The notes: generated by a model from the sequence alone, not told the origin. A DNA stretch of 64,000 bases from Benincasa hispida (GCF_009727055.1 NC_052359.1:11524771-11588770); one strand, 5' to 3'. Shown: positions 11,164-24,158, counted from the first letter of the stretch. Made by a program: numbers and translations.

Positions 11164-14100
11164 ATTATTTTAATTCATATTATTTATATTAAAGTTATGC
11201 AAGATTTAATTATGTTCTTTAATTGCTCCATTAATGTTCTTGTATTTTTCATGTTTGAGGTATTCTATTAAGTTTAACACATATATAAATTATGCATGTT
11301 TAAATTCCACTAAACTATGTAAAATAAACTATGTATTAATTGTATTTTTATATGTTATGCATATATCATGAGAATGATACAAAGTATGATTTAAAGTATC
11401 TATTTATCTTGTGATAAATTACTTGTGATTATTTTATTATGATAACTATATTATGAATAATTTGTTGGCCACCAAGGTGACGAAATTAGTGGATTTTATA
11501 GATATCAATTTAAAGTAAATTCAATTATTCATGTTTACATGATGCCAGTGAAGGAGATAACATTATGAGACATTAAAGATATTATTATGAGTATATTGAT
11601 TTTCATTATTATAAACCATTCAATCGTCTAAAGGCTGATTTGTAGTCTTAAAAATTTGAAACTTATCGTGGTTAATTGAGATGTTTGGTTAGATATTGTT
11701 AGTATATCCAAAGACGATAACTAATGTATTTAATTTGAGCATTTTGATTATCAATTATGTAAAATTAAATTTAACATCAATTATGTATGAATGTTATATA
11801 TTGTTATATCTTTCAAAGAAGAACTTCAATGATATATGCTTAATAATTTTTTAATATTATCTGAATTTACATTATATATTCAAGTTTATTTCTCAAAGCA
11901 ATAATGTATAAATATATTTATTTTGTATTAGCAATATCTGTTTTCGATTCTATTCATTCACAAGCTATGTCTACGTTTAATGGGCTCAACTCCTCTTATT
12001 AGTGTAGACAAATCCAATTCTATCTTGGTATTTTGGATCTTGATTTGACACTTTTAAATGAGAAACCCCTGCACTTACTAATGATAGTAGTGTAGAGAAA
12101 AGGTGTCTTTTCTTATTTATTTGTTTTTCATTAATTAACTTAATATAAGTGTTATATTAATTTAATTAATGTTTAAGATGCTAATTTTGGTCCAATGTTG
12201 CTTTTATTTTATTTTATTTATTATACATGTGATGTATGATTATTTATTATATTGCATAGTGTATGCCATATAGTATAAAAACCCCACCATAGGATAAACA
12301 TTATTTCATGCATCATTCTAATATAAATATTATAATGTTGTTTATTTATGTTGAATATGGTGCTTTTATCACCATAAGAGAATTTTAATTTCCCCAAACT
12401 TTATTACTAAATATTTCATAGAGTACGGATAATTTTAGTAATAAGGCATGTTTTCAAAAGTTATTTTGAAAATATATTAAACTTTGAATAAATATTTTTT
12501 TTTCTGTGTTAAAGGTTAACACCTGTGTACTAAACTGAGAGAATGTAAGGATTAATTAATCCAAAATGAAAGATAAATTTTATTCTCCTGAATAGGATAC
12601 ATGTGTTTGGATTTTAAATGACATTACAGATAATTCTCTAACAGTTAGAGTTAAATTTAGTTACTTATCAAAAGCCTTGCTTCTCATGTAAGTAAGTCAA
12701 TAAAACCTTATTAGATAAGGTTACTTAGCCAATGTTAGATTTTCTTTCTTTGACCCAGGTGGTCCTATGATTGAAAATATAAGTCTAACATCATAAATGA
12801 ATCATTAATATGATTGATGAGTATTTATGAATAAATATATCTTAATCTAATGCAACTTAAGTCTCTTTTTCTTTGAAATGTTCAAAGGAACACAAACTAA
12901 AGTTTAAATCATTTGGGCAATCGTATTGTGACATTATGATATGATCATAATGATTAGTATAATTTTTTTTGTTGTACTAAGCCTAAGTGATAGAAATGAG
13001 ATGGGATCTCAATTTCAAATATTAGGTACAATTTGGATGAATTTTTGCTACAGCAAGAGAAATATGGCCTTGTTGAACTTTGTACATTTAAAGTACTTTG
13101 TTAAACGAAGTCTTGATATTTTAGAATTACACTGATGCCTGACTCCACTAAGGAAATGCAATAGAGATTGCATTGTTTGAATGTTATTTTCTTCAAAATG
13201 TTTGCGAAACATTGTTGGATTATGGAAGTGTTGTAAAACTAGTTTATGACATTTTAGTTTTGGGGTAAGTTGAGACACTTGTGTCAAAACAAACCCTTGG
13301 TGAAATAAATGTTCAAAAGTATGCCTAGTTGTAGGTAGTCTATGAGGAGTTTATAAATGACCTTATGAACATTCCAACGTAAATTAATGTATTTGTGTGA
13401 CAAGTACTGATTCATTTGAAAAGTTAAAGATTACAGACCTGTAAAAGGGTTGAGTTGTGCTGATGAATTACTTTCAAATAAAACCACATGATAGTTAATA
13501 AGTGTCACTAACCATTTATTTTCATATTCATGTCAATTTATAATTATTAAATAGATAAGTTTTTATCGTAGTAGGAGAGTTATGAGATAACTCGACCTTG
13601 GCAAAGGCTTACTTGAAGTTTTCATTGTCATATAAGATGACAAGATAAAAACTTATAAACCTTTCCGTAGTGAGAGAGCTATGCAATGACTCTACCTTAG
13701 TGTTAACTTATTGGAAGTCAAAGCCATCATGCTAGATAACAAGAGTTAAAAGGAGTTGACAAAGAAAATTTTTGTTAAAGTCATAAATTTGAGATAAAGT
13801 AGTGTACTTGATCTCAATCTTTTTTTTTTTTTTTTCTTTTGTAGATAATCGTCGATGAGGGCAACCTCAAAGTGATATGATTGGACTTACAAAATGGAGA
13901 CTTGAAAGTGTGGTACTTAGAGGTAGAGATCTTCAATGTAAGACTCTTGGCATAAGGTGAAAACCAAAGCCATAACTGTTGGGTGAAAATGAACTGTGAG
14001 TCAATTTTCTAACTAGTTCTTATAACAATATCATTATGCATTTTTTGGCTCATTGTTGCATATGAGATGTGTAAGAATGAATAACTTCTTTTATGAAAAG

Positions 14101-15050
14101 GATTTCAATGCATCTACACTATTTCAAGAAAATTTTCACAGATGGATTGCAAAATATTTGCAAATATTGTGATATTCATTTGAGAAATGAATTTCACAAT
14201 TAGAATATTTGAAAATAAAGGTTTGATATAATATCATAACCTATGACTTTGAACAATGACGATGTTCTTGTACAGATAAGAAATGTAACGTGGGTATTTA
14301 TCTATTTTATATTGGTGTTTGCTCATTGTGAATGAAGCAGAAATCAGTATGAAAGTTTGACTGTTTAACAAATTTCAATAGGTGATTTGAAGTGTTCTTG
14401 TCTATTGAAAGTCCACATTCATATGTCTAGGACATGATTTGTCTCATACATCTTACGTTTACAAACTAATTGTTTACTATTCGACGCAATTGCTTCAGGT
14501 GAAATGGAAATGTAACATTCTACAATGAATTTGAAATGTCTAAGGAAACGTTTCCTAAGACACCTCATATGTTGAGGGGATATAAATCTTACATGAGACT
14601 TTGTTAACATTTGATAAGTCGATTGTATGAACATTGAGTTTTGAAAATTAAAACTTACGAATTATGAGACATTAGTGCATATAGTTTTAGATTTGATCTT
14701 TTACGGGATGCACTATTTTATAACTATATTTAGAGAAATCCACGTTTTATTCTAGTTGTTGTAGATCAGACGATGAGGCAATGCTTTGCTTGTGAAGCAA
14801 TGTTTTGCATAGTCACGTATGTCCTTAGATATTTGAAAGCTATTTCAAATATAACTTAATCTATACACTTTATGAGACAATTTGATGCCAGGACTGAGTC
14901 GAAGGACATATGTAAACACCAAAGTTACAGGAATAACACAAAATAAGAGAAACATCTTGTTGGTGAAAATATGGTTCTTGTTGACATAATTGTTTGAATT
15001 ATATAAAAGGATTCTTTAGGCTAAAGTGTGAGAGGATCTCCTAGACTGTC
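10422..15050. other. Long non-coding AT-rich stretch
   Basis: No gene is seen in about 4.6 kb. It holds an (AAT)n microsatellite at 11132-11160 and an 18-T run near 13820. An imperfect tandem pair lies at about 13556-13660 and 13661-13750 (gagagttatgagataactc-type units). It ends at a copia polypurine tract, so at least its right part may be the interior of a large non-autonomous LTR element. I could not find a matching 5' LTR. Confidence 0.5.
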
Positions 15051-15070
15051 TAGGACTACGAGATATGTCT

Positions 15071-15173
15071 CTAGTGCACTAGGGCAAGTGGGAGAGCATA
15101 TAGGGTATAGAGTACGCCTTGGATACATGTCTCACTAGCTTACATTTTCCTGGCTTTAGTGCAAGTGGGAGAT
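15071..15173 (+). other. Duplicated copia polypurine tract
   Basis: Two tracts, gggcaagtgggagagc near 15081 and gtgcaagtgggagattg ending at 15175, lie about 80 bp apart. The second abuts the LTR start at 15174. AAGTGGGAGAT just before TGTTGGG is the usual arrangement in plant copia elements. Confidence 0.7.
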
Positions 15174-16372
15174 TGTTGGGATGTATGCACTAAAGCCTCG
15201 TAGTTATATGTTAGTTGAATCAATGTTTGATTAGTTTTATGTAACTTATGCAATAATCTATTAAACTAAGATCCAAGGTTATCTGATGTAACTTAAACAT
15301 GTATCTAAAGCCATATAGGTGGATCATGCTTAGGTGATAACCTAAATGGTCTGTAGTATATGGATAAGTTTAGGTGCCTTATCCTGGTAACATTACTAAT
15401 ACCGTCCGTTTTGTAAATGTTACAATTATTATAAAGTGGTATAAATGATCTGATCCTGATCATTCATGTGAAGACATGTGAGTGGGAGTATCCTATATAA
15501 AGTATATATGACTAGTCCACGAAATGTTGAGTCCTTCTTCATAACACTGTTACTAGAAGATACTCACTTTTCATCAGGATGACCATAGGTGACTTGACCT
15601 TAATTCTGAGTGAGTTGTGAACTCCTATCTAGGCGGCAGTCATTTGATCTGCATGGGTGAGAGTGACCAGTTTCGCTGACTCAATATGCCTACCATTTTG
15701 GGGATTTGTCTAACTGGGGAGATGGGAACACAACTACATAAGAAGGAATCCACTTCTTCCCTAATGTTATGGTAAGAAGATAAATTACTCCCTTAATAGT
15801 TGATTCCGGAACATGAACAATGAGACGCCTAATTGTTCATTAGAGGGATTGGTGTACTTAAGAAGTTAGATGTAACTATAGGGGTAAAATGGTAATTTGA
15901 TCCAGTTGTACTTACGAGCAATTAGTGAAGGGTCAACGCACTATTGATTGGTTATATCCAATGGACGCAAAAAATATCTATAGTGCAAAGAATGCCGTTG
16001 TCAGTCTTTAGAGATGACCGTCAGTTAATAAAGGTTAATTAAGTTAATTAGAGAGTTTAATTAATTACTCAAGTATCATTGGAGCTTCAATCTATATGTT
16101 CACAAGATCCCCTCAAAAGCTCAATAACGACTAACGAGAATCAAATTAATTTTAGTTTAATTTAAAATTTTTAAATTAATTAAAGAGAATTAATTGTATA
16201 AGATACAATTAAATAATGGATATAGATATATTATAATATATAATGTATGTTGATACATTATATAATTTTATGAGAGAATTAAATATTTGAATATGATTCA
16301 TATAAAAAATTAAATGTTAAATTTAATGTGAATATGATCCATATTAAATTTGAAGAAACTGTGAAGTTCGAA
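15174..16372 (+). mobile_element. Ty1/copia-type LTR, plus strand, right end unclear
   Basis: It starts TGTTGGGATGTATGCAC directly after the polypurine tract. It contains phrases common to the copia LTRs of this window (gtgataacctaaatggtctgtagtatatgga) and an AT-rich end with repeated gaatatgat words. The 3' terminus is not found; near 16373 the sequence passes into antisense LTR material. Confidence 0.65.
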
Positions 16373-16492
16373 TGCGGAAGCGGGATCGTCCCAATTTTAT
16401 TTTTTTTATAGAATGAAAATTTATAGAACATAAGACTTATGCATAAACAATAATTCACAACATGCTAATCGAGGAAAAATGGAAGAAATAAA
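16373..16492 (-). repeat. Antisense LTR fragment that hosts the next insertion (left part)
   Basis: Lies left of the ATAAA target duplication. The matching right part starts at 18307 and runs to roughly 18720. Its family is inferred only from context. Confidence 0.35.
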
Positions 16493-17518
16493 TGTAGGAT
16501 TGTATCAACAGTAGCTGAAGCACAAGGATCATCTAAGCACTCAAATTCACTAATTTTGGCAAAATATAAAACATGCTTCTGCAGAAACAAGTGAGTTTCA
16601 AGACATACCTCTTGTAGAACTTCTTCAAAGCTCCTTCACCAACTACTATCTTCTCCAAATCTTATTGTAGACCACCTCAAGATCTTCCCCACTATTCTCT
16701 TGGAGCTCTAGATTGAGTTGTGAGACTCAAAACAAGCTTGAATCAAGGGTAGAAGGAGAAATGCTCACTGTAGAAAATCAGCTGAAGAACTCTTTCTTCA
16801 AACCAAATTTTCTCTCAAAATCTCTATAGATTGCATGCCCGATTTTCACTCCAATCTTTTCATTATATTGCAGATCAACGTGGAAAGAAAAGAGTTGCAT
16901 GAGTTACAGCTCATGCTTGGAGAAGACAAAGCCAAAGCAAATTCTTCATGTGTGAGCAACTACAAAGATGGATAAAGGAAAAACTCTTTTTTCCATTTAG
17001 TGTTTTGTTTGTTTTTTTTCCCCTTTTCAATTTTATCATAAAATCAAAATTTTGATTTTAAAAAAGAAAAAATAATTAATTTCATAAATTAATTATTAAA
17101 TAAAACTTAATTAATTCAATATTAAATATTAAATTAATTTTAACACATATCCATCTTTATATATTTAAATCATATTTAAATATATATAAATTATTCTATT
17201 CCGTTTAATACTCAAATTAAACATGTAATTATATCTCATATAATTACTAATTCCCTTAATTCTAATTTGAATGATTCAAATTAACTTATCACACTATTCT
17301 AGAGCTAGTCTGTTACGAGCTAGTAGGGGGACCTCGCGGACCTACAGATCATGGGCTCCAACGATCCAAGATTAATTGGCTAAACTCATTAGACCAAATT
17401 AATCTCCATTTGTTAACTAATGGGTCACTCCACTAAAGCCCATAGTTGCACTCCCCTCACTGTAGATATATTATGTCCATATGATTTAACCATAATCAGC
17501 AAGTCGACCCTTCATAGG

Positions 17519-17556
17519 CTGTCTCTTATACACATCTAGATGTGTATAAGAGACAG
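17519..17556. other. Nextera mate-pair junction adapter (artefact)
   Basis: CTGTCTCTTATACACATCT (17519-17537) is the Tn5 19-bp mosaic end. It is followed directly by its reverse complement (17538-17556). This 38-bp palindrome is the junction adapter of Nextera mate-pair libraries, not plant DNA. Confidence 0.97.
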
Positions 17557-17613
17557 GTCTTACCCTTGAAATGGGAATCTTATTGAGCCGACGCTGTTGA
17601 GAAAACCCTCAAC

Positions 17614-17651
17614 CTGTCTCTTATACACATCTAGATGTGTATAAGAGACAG
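17614..17651. other. Second Nextera mate-pair junction adapter (artefact)
   Basis: An identical 38-bp palindrome. The 57 bp between the two adapters (17557-17613) are a displaced near copy of 17729-17785, so untrimmed chimeric reads were built into the assembly here. Confidence 0.97.
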
Positions 17652-18306
17652 GAACAACCTTTCTCCTATCCCTAAATCGGGTAGGCGTGAACTCCGTCTT
17701 GCACTCTATGTCCCCAGCTATTTATCCGGTCTTACCCTTGAAATGGGAATCTTATTGAGCCGACGCTGTTGAGTGAACCATCAACTATGCAAATCTAAGG
17801 GCAATCTCGAATAAACAGGAGTTCATAGTTAACTCAGGATTAATATCGAGTTACCTAGGCCATCTAGGTGAAATAGTCAGTCTTAAACAGTAAACAGCGT
17901 TATAAAGTAAGAGTGACTTTTTTCTTGGTCCTGATCTTATGCAAATTCATTGCATAAGACGCCCTCACTCCTCATGTCATAACATGTACGAATTAGGATC
18001 ACATCGTATATAGCACTTTACAACTTTTTGTAACAACTACAGATTAGGCCGCATCCAATGGTGTTACCAGAATAAGGTACCCAATCTCATTCATGTACCA
18101 TAGATCATTTTGACTATTTACTCGAACCCGATCCACTCTTATGTCTCCACATAAAGTTCAAGTACTCATACAATAGTCATGGGTCTTAGTTTATTGGATT
18201 TAGACTTTCATACAATTTATGAGATCAATAACAAATATATTGATAATAGAAAATGTTTATTATTTTACAAACTGCGAGTTTTTAGGACATAAAACCCAAC
18301 AATAAA

Positions 18307-18718
18307 ATACCTTACCCTTGAAGCCACAAAGTCTTCACATATTCTCTTGATCCAATCACGAACATTTCCATCTCCAAAAACCCAAATAGTCTCCACCACA
18401 AGAGAACCTCCTATATTCTCCTTAAGGAATGAGAATAAGCAGGAGTAGTGGGCTCTGCTAAGATTTTGGGAAGAGGGAGAGAATTTTGAGAAATGAAGAA
18501 AAAAAGCTTTTTCTTCTCGTATTTTCTTGGGAGAAATTACAGAGGGGGTTTTTGTTTCAAGGGTTAGGCTTGGGATGGGTTAGGCATCCTAAGTCCAACC
18601 CTTGTTTGGAACAAGGGTTTAGGAAGCCAAGGCTTTTTACCCTCTTCCCATTGGTTTGAATAGTAAACACTATTCAAATCCATGGATTACACTTTTTTTC
18701 TAATTTAATTTAGGAAGT
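18307..18718 (-). repeat. Antisense LTR fragment that hosts the previous insertion (right part)
   Basis: Continues after the ATAAA duplication. It contains no coding sequence. A pyrimidine/purine-rich stretch at about 18470-18560 resembles the 5' untranslated part of copia LTRs in this window. Confidence 0.35.
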
Positions 18719-18990
18719 TTGTCGGCCAACTTCCAAACACCACCTTCGACGGTCGCTATAGGCCAACACCGACCACCACCTCCGTTGACCATCACTAGCC
18801 ACCTTCGGTCACCATTTTTGACGACCCTGTCGTGGACTTTCAACCGGCAACTGTAGCCAAACTTCGGTTGCCGTCGGCCAACTTTGACCACCACCTCTGG
18901 TGATCGCTGTCAGCCTACTTTGCCGACCACCGTCAGCGACCCTTGCTGGCGAACTTTCGACCACCGACTCTGGCCAAACTTCGGCTACCA
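18719..18990. repeat. GC-rich degenerate repeat
   Basis: A 270-bp island much richer in GC than its surroundings. It is built from imperfect ccaacttcgg / ccaccacc / ccgtcggcc words. Short open frames on both strands are side effects of the repeat. Confidence 0.55.
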
Positions 18991-18999
18991 TCGATCAAC

Positions 19000-19984
19000 T
19001 ATGGAAAACATTAATAAAAATATTTTTAGTATATAACAAACCAAAAAAACTTGTATATATAAAAATACTTCTAAGAAAGAGTTGTCAAACACATGTATTT
19101 TTATTTTAAATCAAGAGTGTTTAATAAAATTTTTCTAATTCATTCCAAACAGGTCCTTAGTTTAATGGTAATAATATTTTTTTAAAATAAACTCTCTTTC
19201 TTCTATTTTTTCATTTGGAGTTTTTTCTTTTTAATTAAAATTATTATTTATTAGATTATCTTTTTTAATTCACTCTCTTCCCTTTATTTATATGTTTGAG
19301 ATTTCCTTTATGTTTTTTTCTATTTCTCCTAGCTATAAATCGATCATTACAAGAAGTATCCCTTATATGCTTTTCTTCATCTTATTATTATTATTATATA
19401 CACATTTTTAATAAAAATTGAATAGTAAGAAGGGGTAAAAAGTAAATTGAACTAGATTTTTGCATAATTAAGTATATTTATTAAATTATATGTGTAGAAA
19501 ATCCCAATCAAATTAGTAAAAGAGAGAAATGTCTGTATAACATTTAAAACCTAATAAAATCAAAATATCAAATTATAAAATAATAAATTAAATAAAATTA
19601 TAATTTTAGTCAAATTTATATTTGAAAATTCAAAAAACAAATATTCTTCTAAAGTTTTTAGATTACTTTAAACTTGACTATATTAAAATAATTAAGATGA
19701 CAAGTTTGAACTAATCTAAAATCTAACCACTGATTAAATACATGAAAATATTTCACAAACTCAAACTTTATAAATCTGTACTTCATTCATAGGCTTTCTG
19801 AGCCTACATTCCAAACACAGGTTTCTTAAACCCAGACTTTCAAAATCTGCATTCCAAACACAGTTTTCTTAAACCCAGACTACCTAAACCTACCAGCCTA
19901 ATCCACAGGCTTAACATTCCCAGGCTTAGCATACCAAACCTGTGCACCAAACATCCCAGAGAGATCATAGAGAGACTCTCACTT
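19000..19984. other. AT-rich stretch with a 43-bp tandem pair
   Basis: No gene. Two units of 43 bp starting at 19808 and 19851 (attccaaacacag...cccagact) lie in a run of related ccaaacac words up to about 19960. This is common in plant MITEs, but no clear inverted ends were found. Confidence 0.45.
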
Positions 19985-21497
19985 TTGTGAAGAAGACGAA
20001 GCAGATGTTAAAAACTGAACTACCCATTCTCTACACATGTTTGATTTTGATTGAGAGAAAATTAAGGGGAAAGAGTTGCATTTTATAATTAAATTAAAAT
20101 TAAAATTAAAATTAATTTAATTTAGTTAATTTATATATATATATAATTACTAACTTATTATATGCATATATAACTATATGTTATATCAAATATAAAACAT
20201 AACCTATAGTTTTCATATTGTATCAAATGCAATATAATCTATAGTTTTATTTCTCTCAATAATGCATGGAATTTAATATAAATCACATTTATACTAAATT
20301 TAATTTATGAATCTCATTCATACAATTAGTATTTGAATCACATCCAAATACTTAAATCCTCTCGAAATAAACTTTATACTATAATGCATCAAATACATTA
20401 TATTAATTATATCGTATATAATTAATTCCCTCAATTAATTTGAACAATCAAATTTATCTAAAACTAATTCTCAATAAGCCTTGTTGAACTACAGAGGGAA
20501 TCTTTTAGACCTATAGATTGAAGCTCCAATGGTACTTAAACAATTAATTAAACTCTTTTAATTAAATTATTCAACATCCATTAACTGTCGGTCAATCCAC
20601 TAAAAATCGACAACTATACTCTTCATACTACAAATGTATTTTTGTATCTGGTGGATATAACTAGTCAACAGCGCAATGACTCTTCACAAATCGCTCATAA
20701 GTACAGCTAGGCTAAAATTACCATTTTACCCCTATAGTTATATCTAACTCTTTAAGTACCACTAATCCCTCTAATGAACAATAAGTCATAGTCCAACTAT
20801 GACCAAATCCCTCTCGAGCCAAGAGAGGATGTGGCCGCATTGATCAAGCCCCGAAATCAACCCTTAAGGGAGAAATTATCTACTTACCCCGACATTATGG
20901 AAAGAGTGAATTTCGTCTTGTGTAGCTGTGTTCCTAGCTCTTCAATTAGATGAATCCCAAAATGGTAGGCATATTGAGTCGGTGATTTGGCCACTCTTAC
21001 CTATGTAAATCAAAGGACCATCTTCAATAGGCAGGAGTTCACAACTCACTCAGGATTCAGGTCATGTCACTTATGGTCATCCTGGTGAAATGTAAGTTTC
21101 TACTATTGACAGTGTTATATAATGAGACTAGTCCTTTTATGGTTCAGTCTCATACAAACTCTTTGTATAGGAAACCCTACTTACATGTCTCTACATGAAT
21201 GATCAGGATCAGATCATTTGTAGGACTTTACAATACTTGTAACATCTAAAAAGCGGGTTGTATCTGTAATGTCACTAGGATAAGGTACCCAACCTTATCC
21301 ATCTACTACAGGCCATTTAGGTTATCATTTAAACATGACCCCCCTGTATATCTCTACATACATGTTTAAATTACATAAAAATAACCTAGGTTCTTTATTT
21401 ATTGGATTGAGTGTATGCTCATAAAATAAAAATTATTTTTATACAAAGTTTACAAACTACGAGAATACAAGAGAGATTTAGGACACTAATCACAACA
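19985..21497 (-). mobile_element. Copia-type LTR, antisense, left end approximate
   Basis: On the minus strand it starts TGTTGTGATTAGTGTCC at 21497. It follows the same course as the LTRs at 36968-38951 and 32302-34480, including the phrases equivalent to gtgataacctaaatgg and catgaatgatcagg. The left end near 19985 is a guess. No polypurine tract or primer site adjoins it. Confidence 0.6.
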
Positions 21498-21832
21498 AAC
21501 TTTATATAGTTTTGTAAGAGAAATAAATATTTGAATATGATTCAAATATTAATTAAATGAATATGATACATGTAAAAGCTATATGTTAAAATTTAATGTG
21601 AATATGATTCATATTAAATTTATATAGTTTTATGAGAGAAATGGATATTTGTATGATTCAAATATTAATTATGTGAATATGATTCATAAAGAAACTATGT
21701 GTTAAAATTAATATAAATATGATTCATATTAAATTTTTATAGTTTGGCGAGAGGGGTTGTTATTTGAACGTGATTCAAATATTAAATTATATGAATGTGA
21801 TTCATATGAAAAATATAGGTTATATTATATGT
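21498..21832 (+). repeat. Three ~115-128 bp tandem units with GAATATGATTC words
   Basis: Units begin at about 21490, 21619 and 21733. Each has a ttatatagttt...gagag start followed by two (g)aatatgattcat/aa words. It is the AT-rich part of a plus-strand copia LTR, as at 16250-16350. Confidence 0.65.
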
Positions 21833-21882
21833 GATGTAATAAACTATAGGTTATATGTTATATGTTATATAACATATAGTTT

Positions 21883-21892
21883 NNNNNNNNNN
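21883..21892. other. Assembly gap of 10 N
   Basis: Ten N bases within the AT-rich LTR part. Confidence 0.95.
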
Positions 21893-22384
21893 ATTTTTAT
21901 TAAAATTCAAAATTTTTGAATTTGAATTTTGAAATTTAAGAAAATGGGAGGGAGTTATAACTCCCCCAACCCTCAAATCTCTCATTCTCACATAAAAATT
22001 GGAAAGAGAGAAGGAACTGTTTTCTTCTTCCTCCTGTTTCTACAGAAAAAAAAAAAAAAAAATCTCTCAACCCTCTCCTTCCCTCCTTCCAAAATTAAAT
22101 GCAAGCCCACAATTCTCATCTCGAAGAATAACTAGGAACACCTCGTGGTGGTGTCCTCTTCATCCCCTACGTTCTGTTTGTGGTTGCAAGTTTGGGAGAT
22201 CGAAAGGAGCAGTTTATGTTCGTACTGCGGAGAGGAAACAAGAAGATATAGATCTTCAAAGGTGAGTTATCTCTTAATCCCTCCCTTTCTAATTGTACAG
22301 TAGAAACATGCTTAGGTTTATGTTTACCACTATTTTCGTCACTCTGAATTTGGGGATGTTTTGTATAACAAAAGTTAGAGATCG
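21893..22384 (+). mobile_element. Copia LTR 3' part or leader, plus strand
   Basis: After the gap comes a pyrimidine-rich, leader-like region with a 17-A run near 22044 and then an aggtgagtt donor-like site at 22261. It is followed abruptly by an RNase H fragment, so the rest of the element has been lost. The small open frames here are not conserved genes. Confidence 0.4.
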
Positions 22385-22413
22385 ATGCATTCAAATGCTT
22401 TCGCTTCGGGGAA

Positions 22414-22850
22414 TTCCAATCCTTCAGGCAAGTATCAAAGTAATCTAGGAATGGATCATTGGAAAGCTATAAAGAAAGTGTTAAGGTATCTGCAAGGAAC
22501 AAAGGAATATATGCTTACTTACAAAAAATCTGATCCTCTCGAGGTGGTTGGATATTCAAATTCAGATTTTGCCGACTGTGTGGATACAAAAAAATCCACA
22601 TATGGCAATTTATTCCGATTAGCTGGAGGAGCAATTTCATAGAAGAGTGCGAAGTAGTCTATCATCGTTGCGTCCACTATGAAAGTTGACTTTACAGCAT
22701 GCTTTGAGGCTATAGTTCATGGTTTATGGCTGCTAAACTTTATTTCAGGACTTGAAATTGTCGACAGCATTGACAAGCCACTAAAAATTTATTGTGATAA
22801 TTCTACAAAAATCTGAAGGGAATTGAATTCCCGCGGAAGCATGAGATCAC
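22414..22850 (+). pseudogene. Ty1/copia RT-end/RNase H remnant, plus strand
   Basis: The frame resembles the end of copia reverse transcriptase and RNase H. It has YQSNLGMDHWKAIKKVLRYLQGT near the start, then SDFADCVDTKKSTYG and an IYCDNS motif. Stops occur after GGAIS and further on. Acidic residues of the RNase H fold are visible, but the protein is broken and lacks everything upstream. The product in an intact element removes RNA from the RNA:DNA hybrid. Confidence 0.8.
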
Positions 22851-23100
22851 CTTGCATTTTATTTTTCGGATTTTAAGGAAACAAAAACAACAAAGAAAAT
22901 AGAAATAATAATGGATAAACATTATAGAAAGTATGCTTTAAGAGAAGAAGCAAAGGGATAAAGCAACAAACTTTTATTGAGTCCCGAATTCTTCATGTTT
23001 TCCTCGCTGTCTTCTTACGAACGTTTCTTTAAAGAATAAAGGACACCACCATAAGTACAACCTTGTTATTCTCTAGGAATACAAGGGTAGAAGCAACATT
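22851..23100. other. No recognised feature
   Basis: AT-rich spacer between copia remnants of opposite orientation. It may include the degraded downstream tail of the minus-strand RNase H. Confidence 0.5.
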
Positions 23101-23622
23101 ATACTCTGAGGCAATCTATATGATAATCACATTTCCTTGTTGCACAATCTCCCTAATGAGATGATACATGCACTCAATCTGCTTTCCTCGTTTATGACTA
23201 CGAGGCTCCTTGAAACTTGCCACTACACCACTATTATCACAATAAAGAGTGAGGGGCAATGTCATGTTTAGAACAACTTCCAAATCTGCCAGAAAATGTC
23301 TGAGCCATACAACTTCCTTATCAGCTTCACAAACAGCTACATATTTTGCCTCCATCGTGGAATCTGCAATACATCTTTGCTTGATGCTACGCCATACTAT
23401 AGCTCCTCCATTCAGAGAGAACACTGATTCTGATGTGGATTTCCTGTAATCCTTGTTAGTCTGAAAATCAGATTCAATGTATCTTGTAAGGATCAAATCC
23501 TTAGCACCATACACAAGCATATAGTTTCTCGTTCTCCTAGGATAATTAAGAATGACTTTAACACTGTCCAATGTTCTAATCCTGAATTGGACTAATATCT
23601 ACTGACCACTCCCACTGCATGA
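23101..23622 (-). pseudogene. Ty1/copia RT-end/RNase H remnant, minus strand
   Basis: An open stretch of 151 codons (23571 down to 23116) reads through the copia RNase H. It has ESDFQTNKDYRKSTSG-like spacing, MEAKYVAVCEADKEVVWLR and LYCDNSG. Upstream, after a stop, the frame continues into the DICHAVGVVSRY motif of reverse transcriptase. It is broken at 23622/23627 by a plus-strand LTR. It is in the right orientation to be part of the antisense copia element whose gag lies at 32044-34748, though the intervening coding sequence is missing. Confidence 0.85.
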
Positions 23623-23626
23623 CAGA

Positions 23627-23890
23627 TATCAGTGTTAGGGTTGATGCCCTAAATCTCATAGGGTTCTGTAGTTTGTAAACACTTGTATGAACAAACATTC
23701 TGTGATTTATAATATATGATATTTTATTCACATTGTCTATGAAATATTTGATATTTTAGTTGCTAACCACAAACATATAAACTAAGATCCATCGTTATCG
23801 TTGTAACTTAAACATGTATGTGGAGACATACAAGTGGATCGTGTTTTAAGAGATAACCTAAATGGTCTGTAGTATATGGATAAGGCTGTG
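23627..23890 (+). mobile_element. Copia LTR fragment inserted in the RT remnant
   Basis: It starts TGTTAGGGTTGATGCCC and matches the minus strand of 38951-38690 closely. ATCAG (23622-23626) is the candidate left target duplication. The LTR breaks off at about 23890, where the expected gtaccttatcc continuation is replaced. Confidence 0.75.
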
Positions 23891-24158
23891 CTGCGGGGAT
23901 ACATGCATTGTTGCCCGTCCTCTACAAAGATGCATTTTTGTTAATGAATTCATTGCGTTAATTATTTACCTTGCACCCATTCAAATAAAACTCCAAAGAA
24001 AATTCTTTTTACAAGTTGAGAAGTTTAATCGCTTCGGCTTCCAAGGACATAATGAATTTACAGTTGAAAGGACATACGACTCTGCAACTTCATAAATGTG
24101 AGGAGTGCTAGCGACAGGCTTTTTGAGTAGCTCGAGGCCTACTACCGTAGAATTCGCG
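23891..24158. other. Unrecognised stretch before the Athila-like ORF
   Basis: No clear frame or motif. It lies between the broken copia LTR and the promoter-like block. It probably belongs to the Athila-like element, since aattgcg/gcgtt words appear. Confidence 0.35.

Larger units (their letters stand above)
16493..18301 (-). mobile_element. Copia-type solo LTR, antisense, with perfect TSD
   Basis: On the minus strand it starts TGTTGGGTTTTATGTCC at 18301 and ends CAATCCTACA at 16493. ATAAA flanks it on both sides (16488-16492 and 18302-18306). There is no polypurine tract or primer site next to it, so it is a solo LTR produced by LTR-LTR recombination. It is paralogous to the LTR at 61313-62913. 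The stretch 17518-17651 is corrupted by two sequencing-library adapters. Confidence 0.75.

Noticed and set aside
21929..22265. Small open frames near the N gap
   Set aside because: They fall in a pyrimidine-rich LTR leader with a 17-A run and show no conserved domain.
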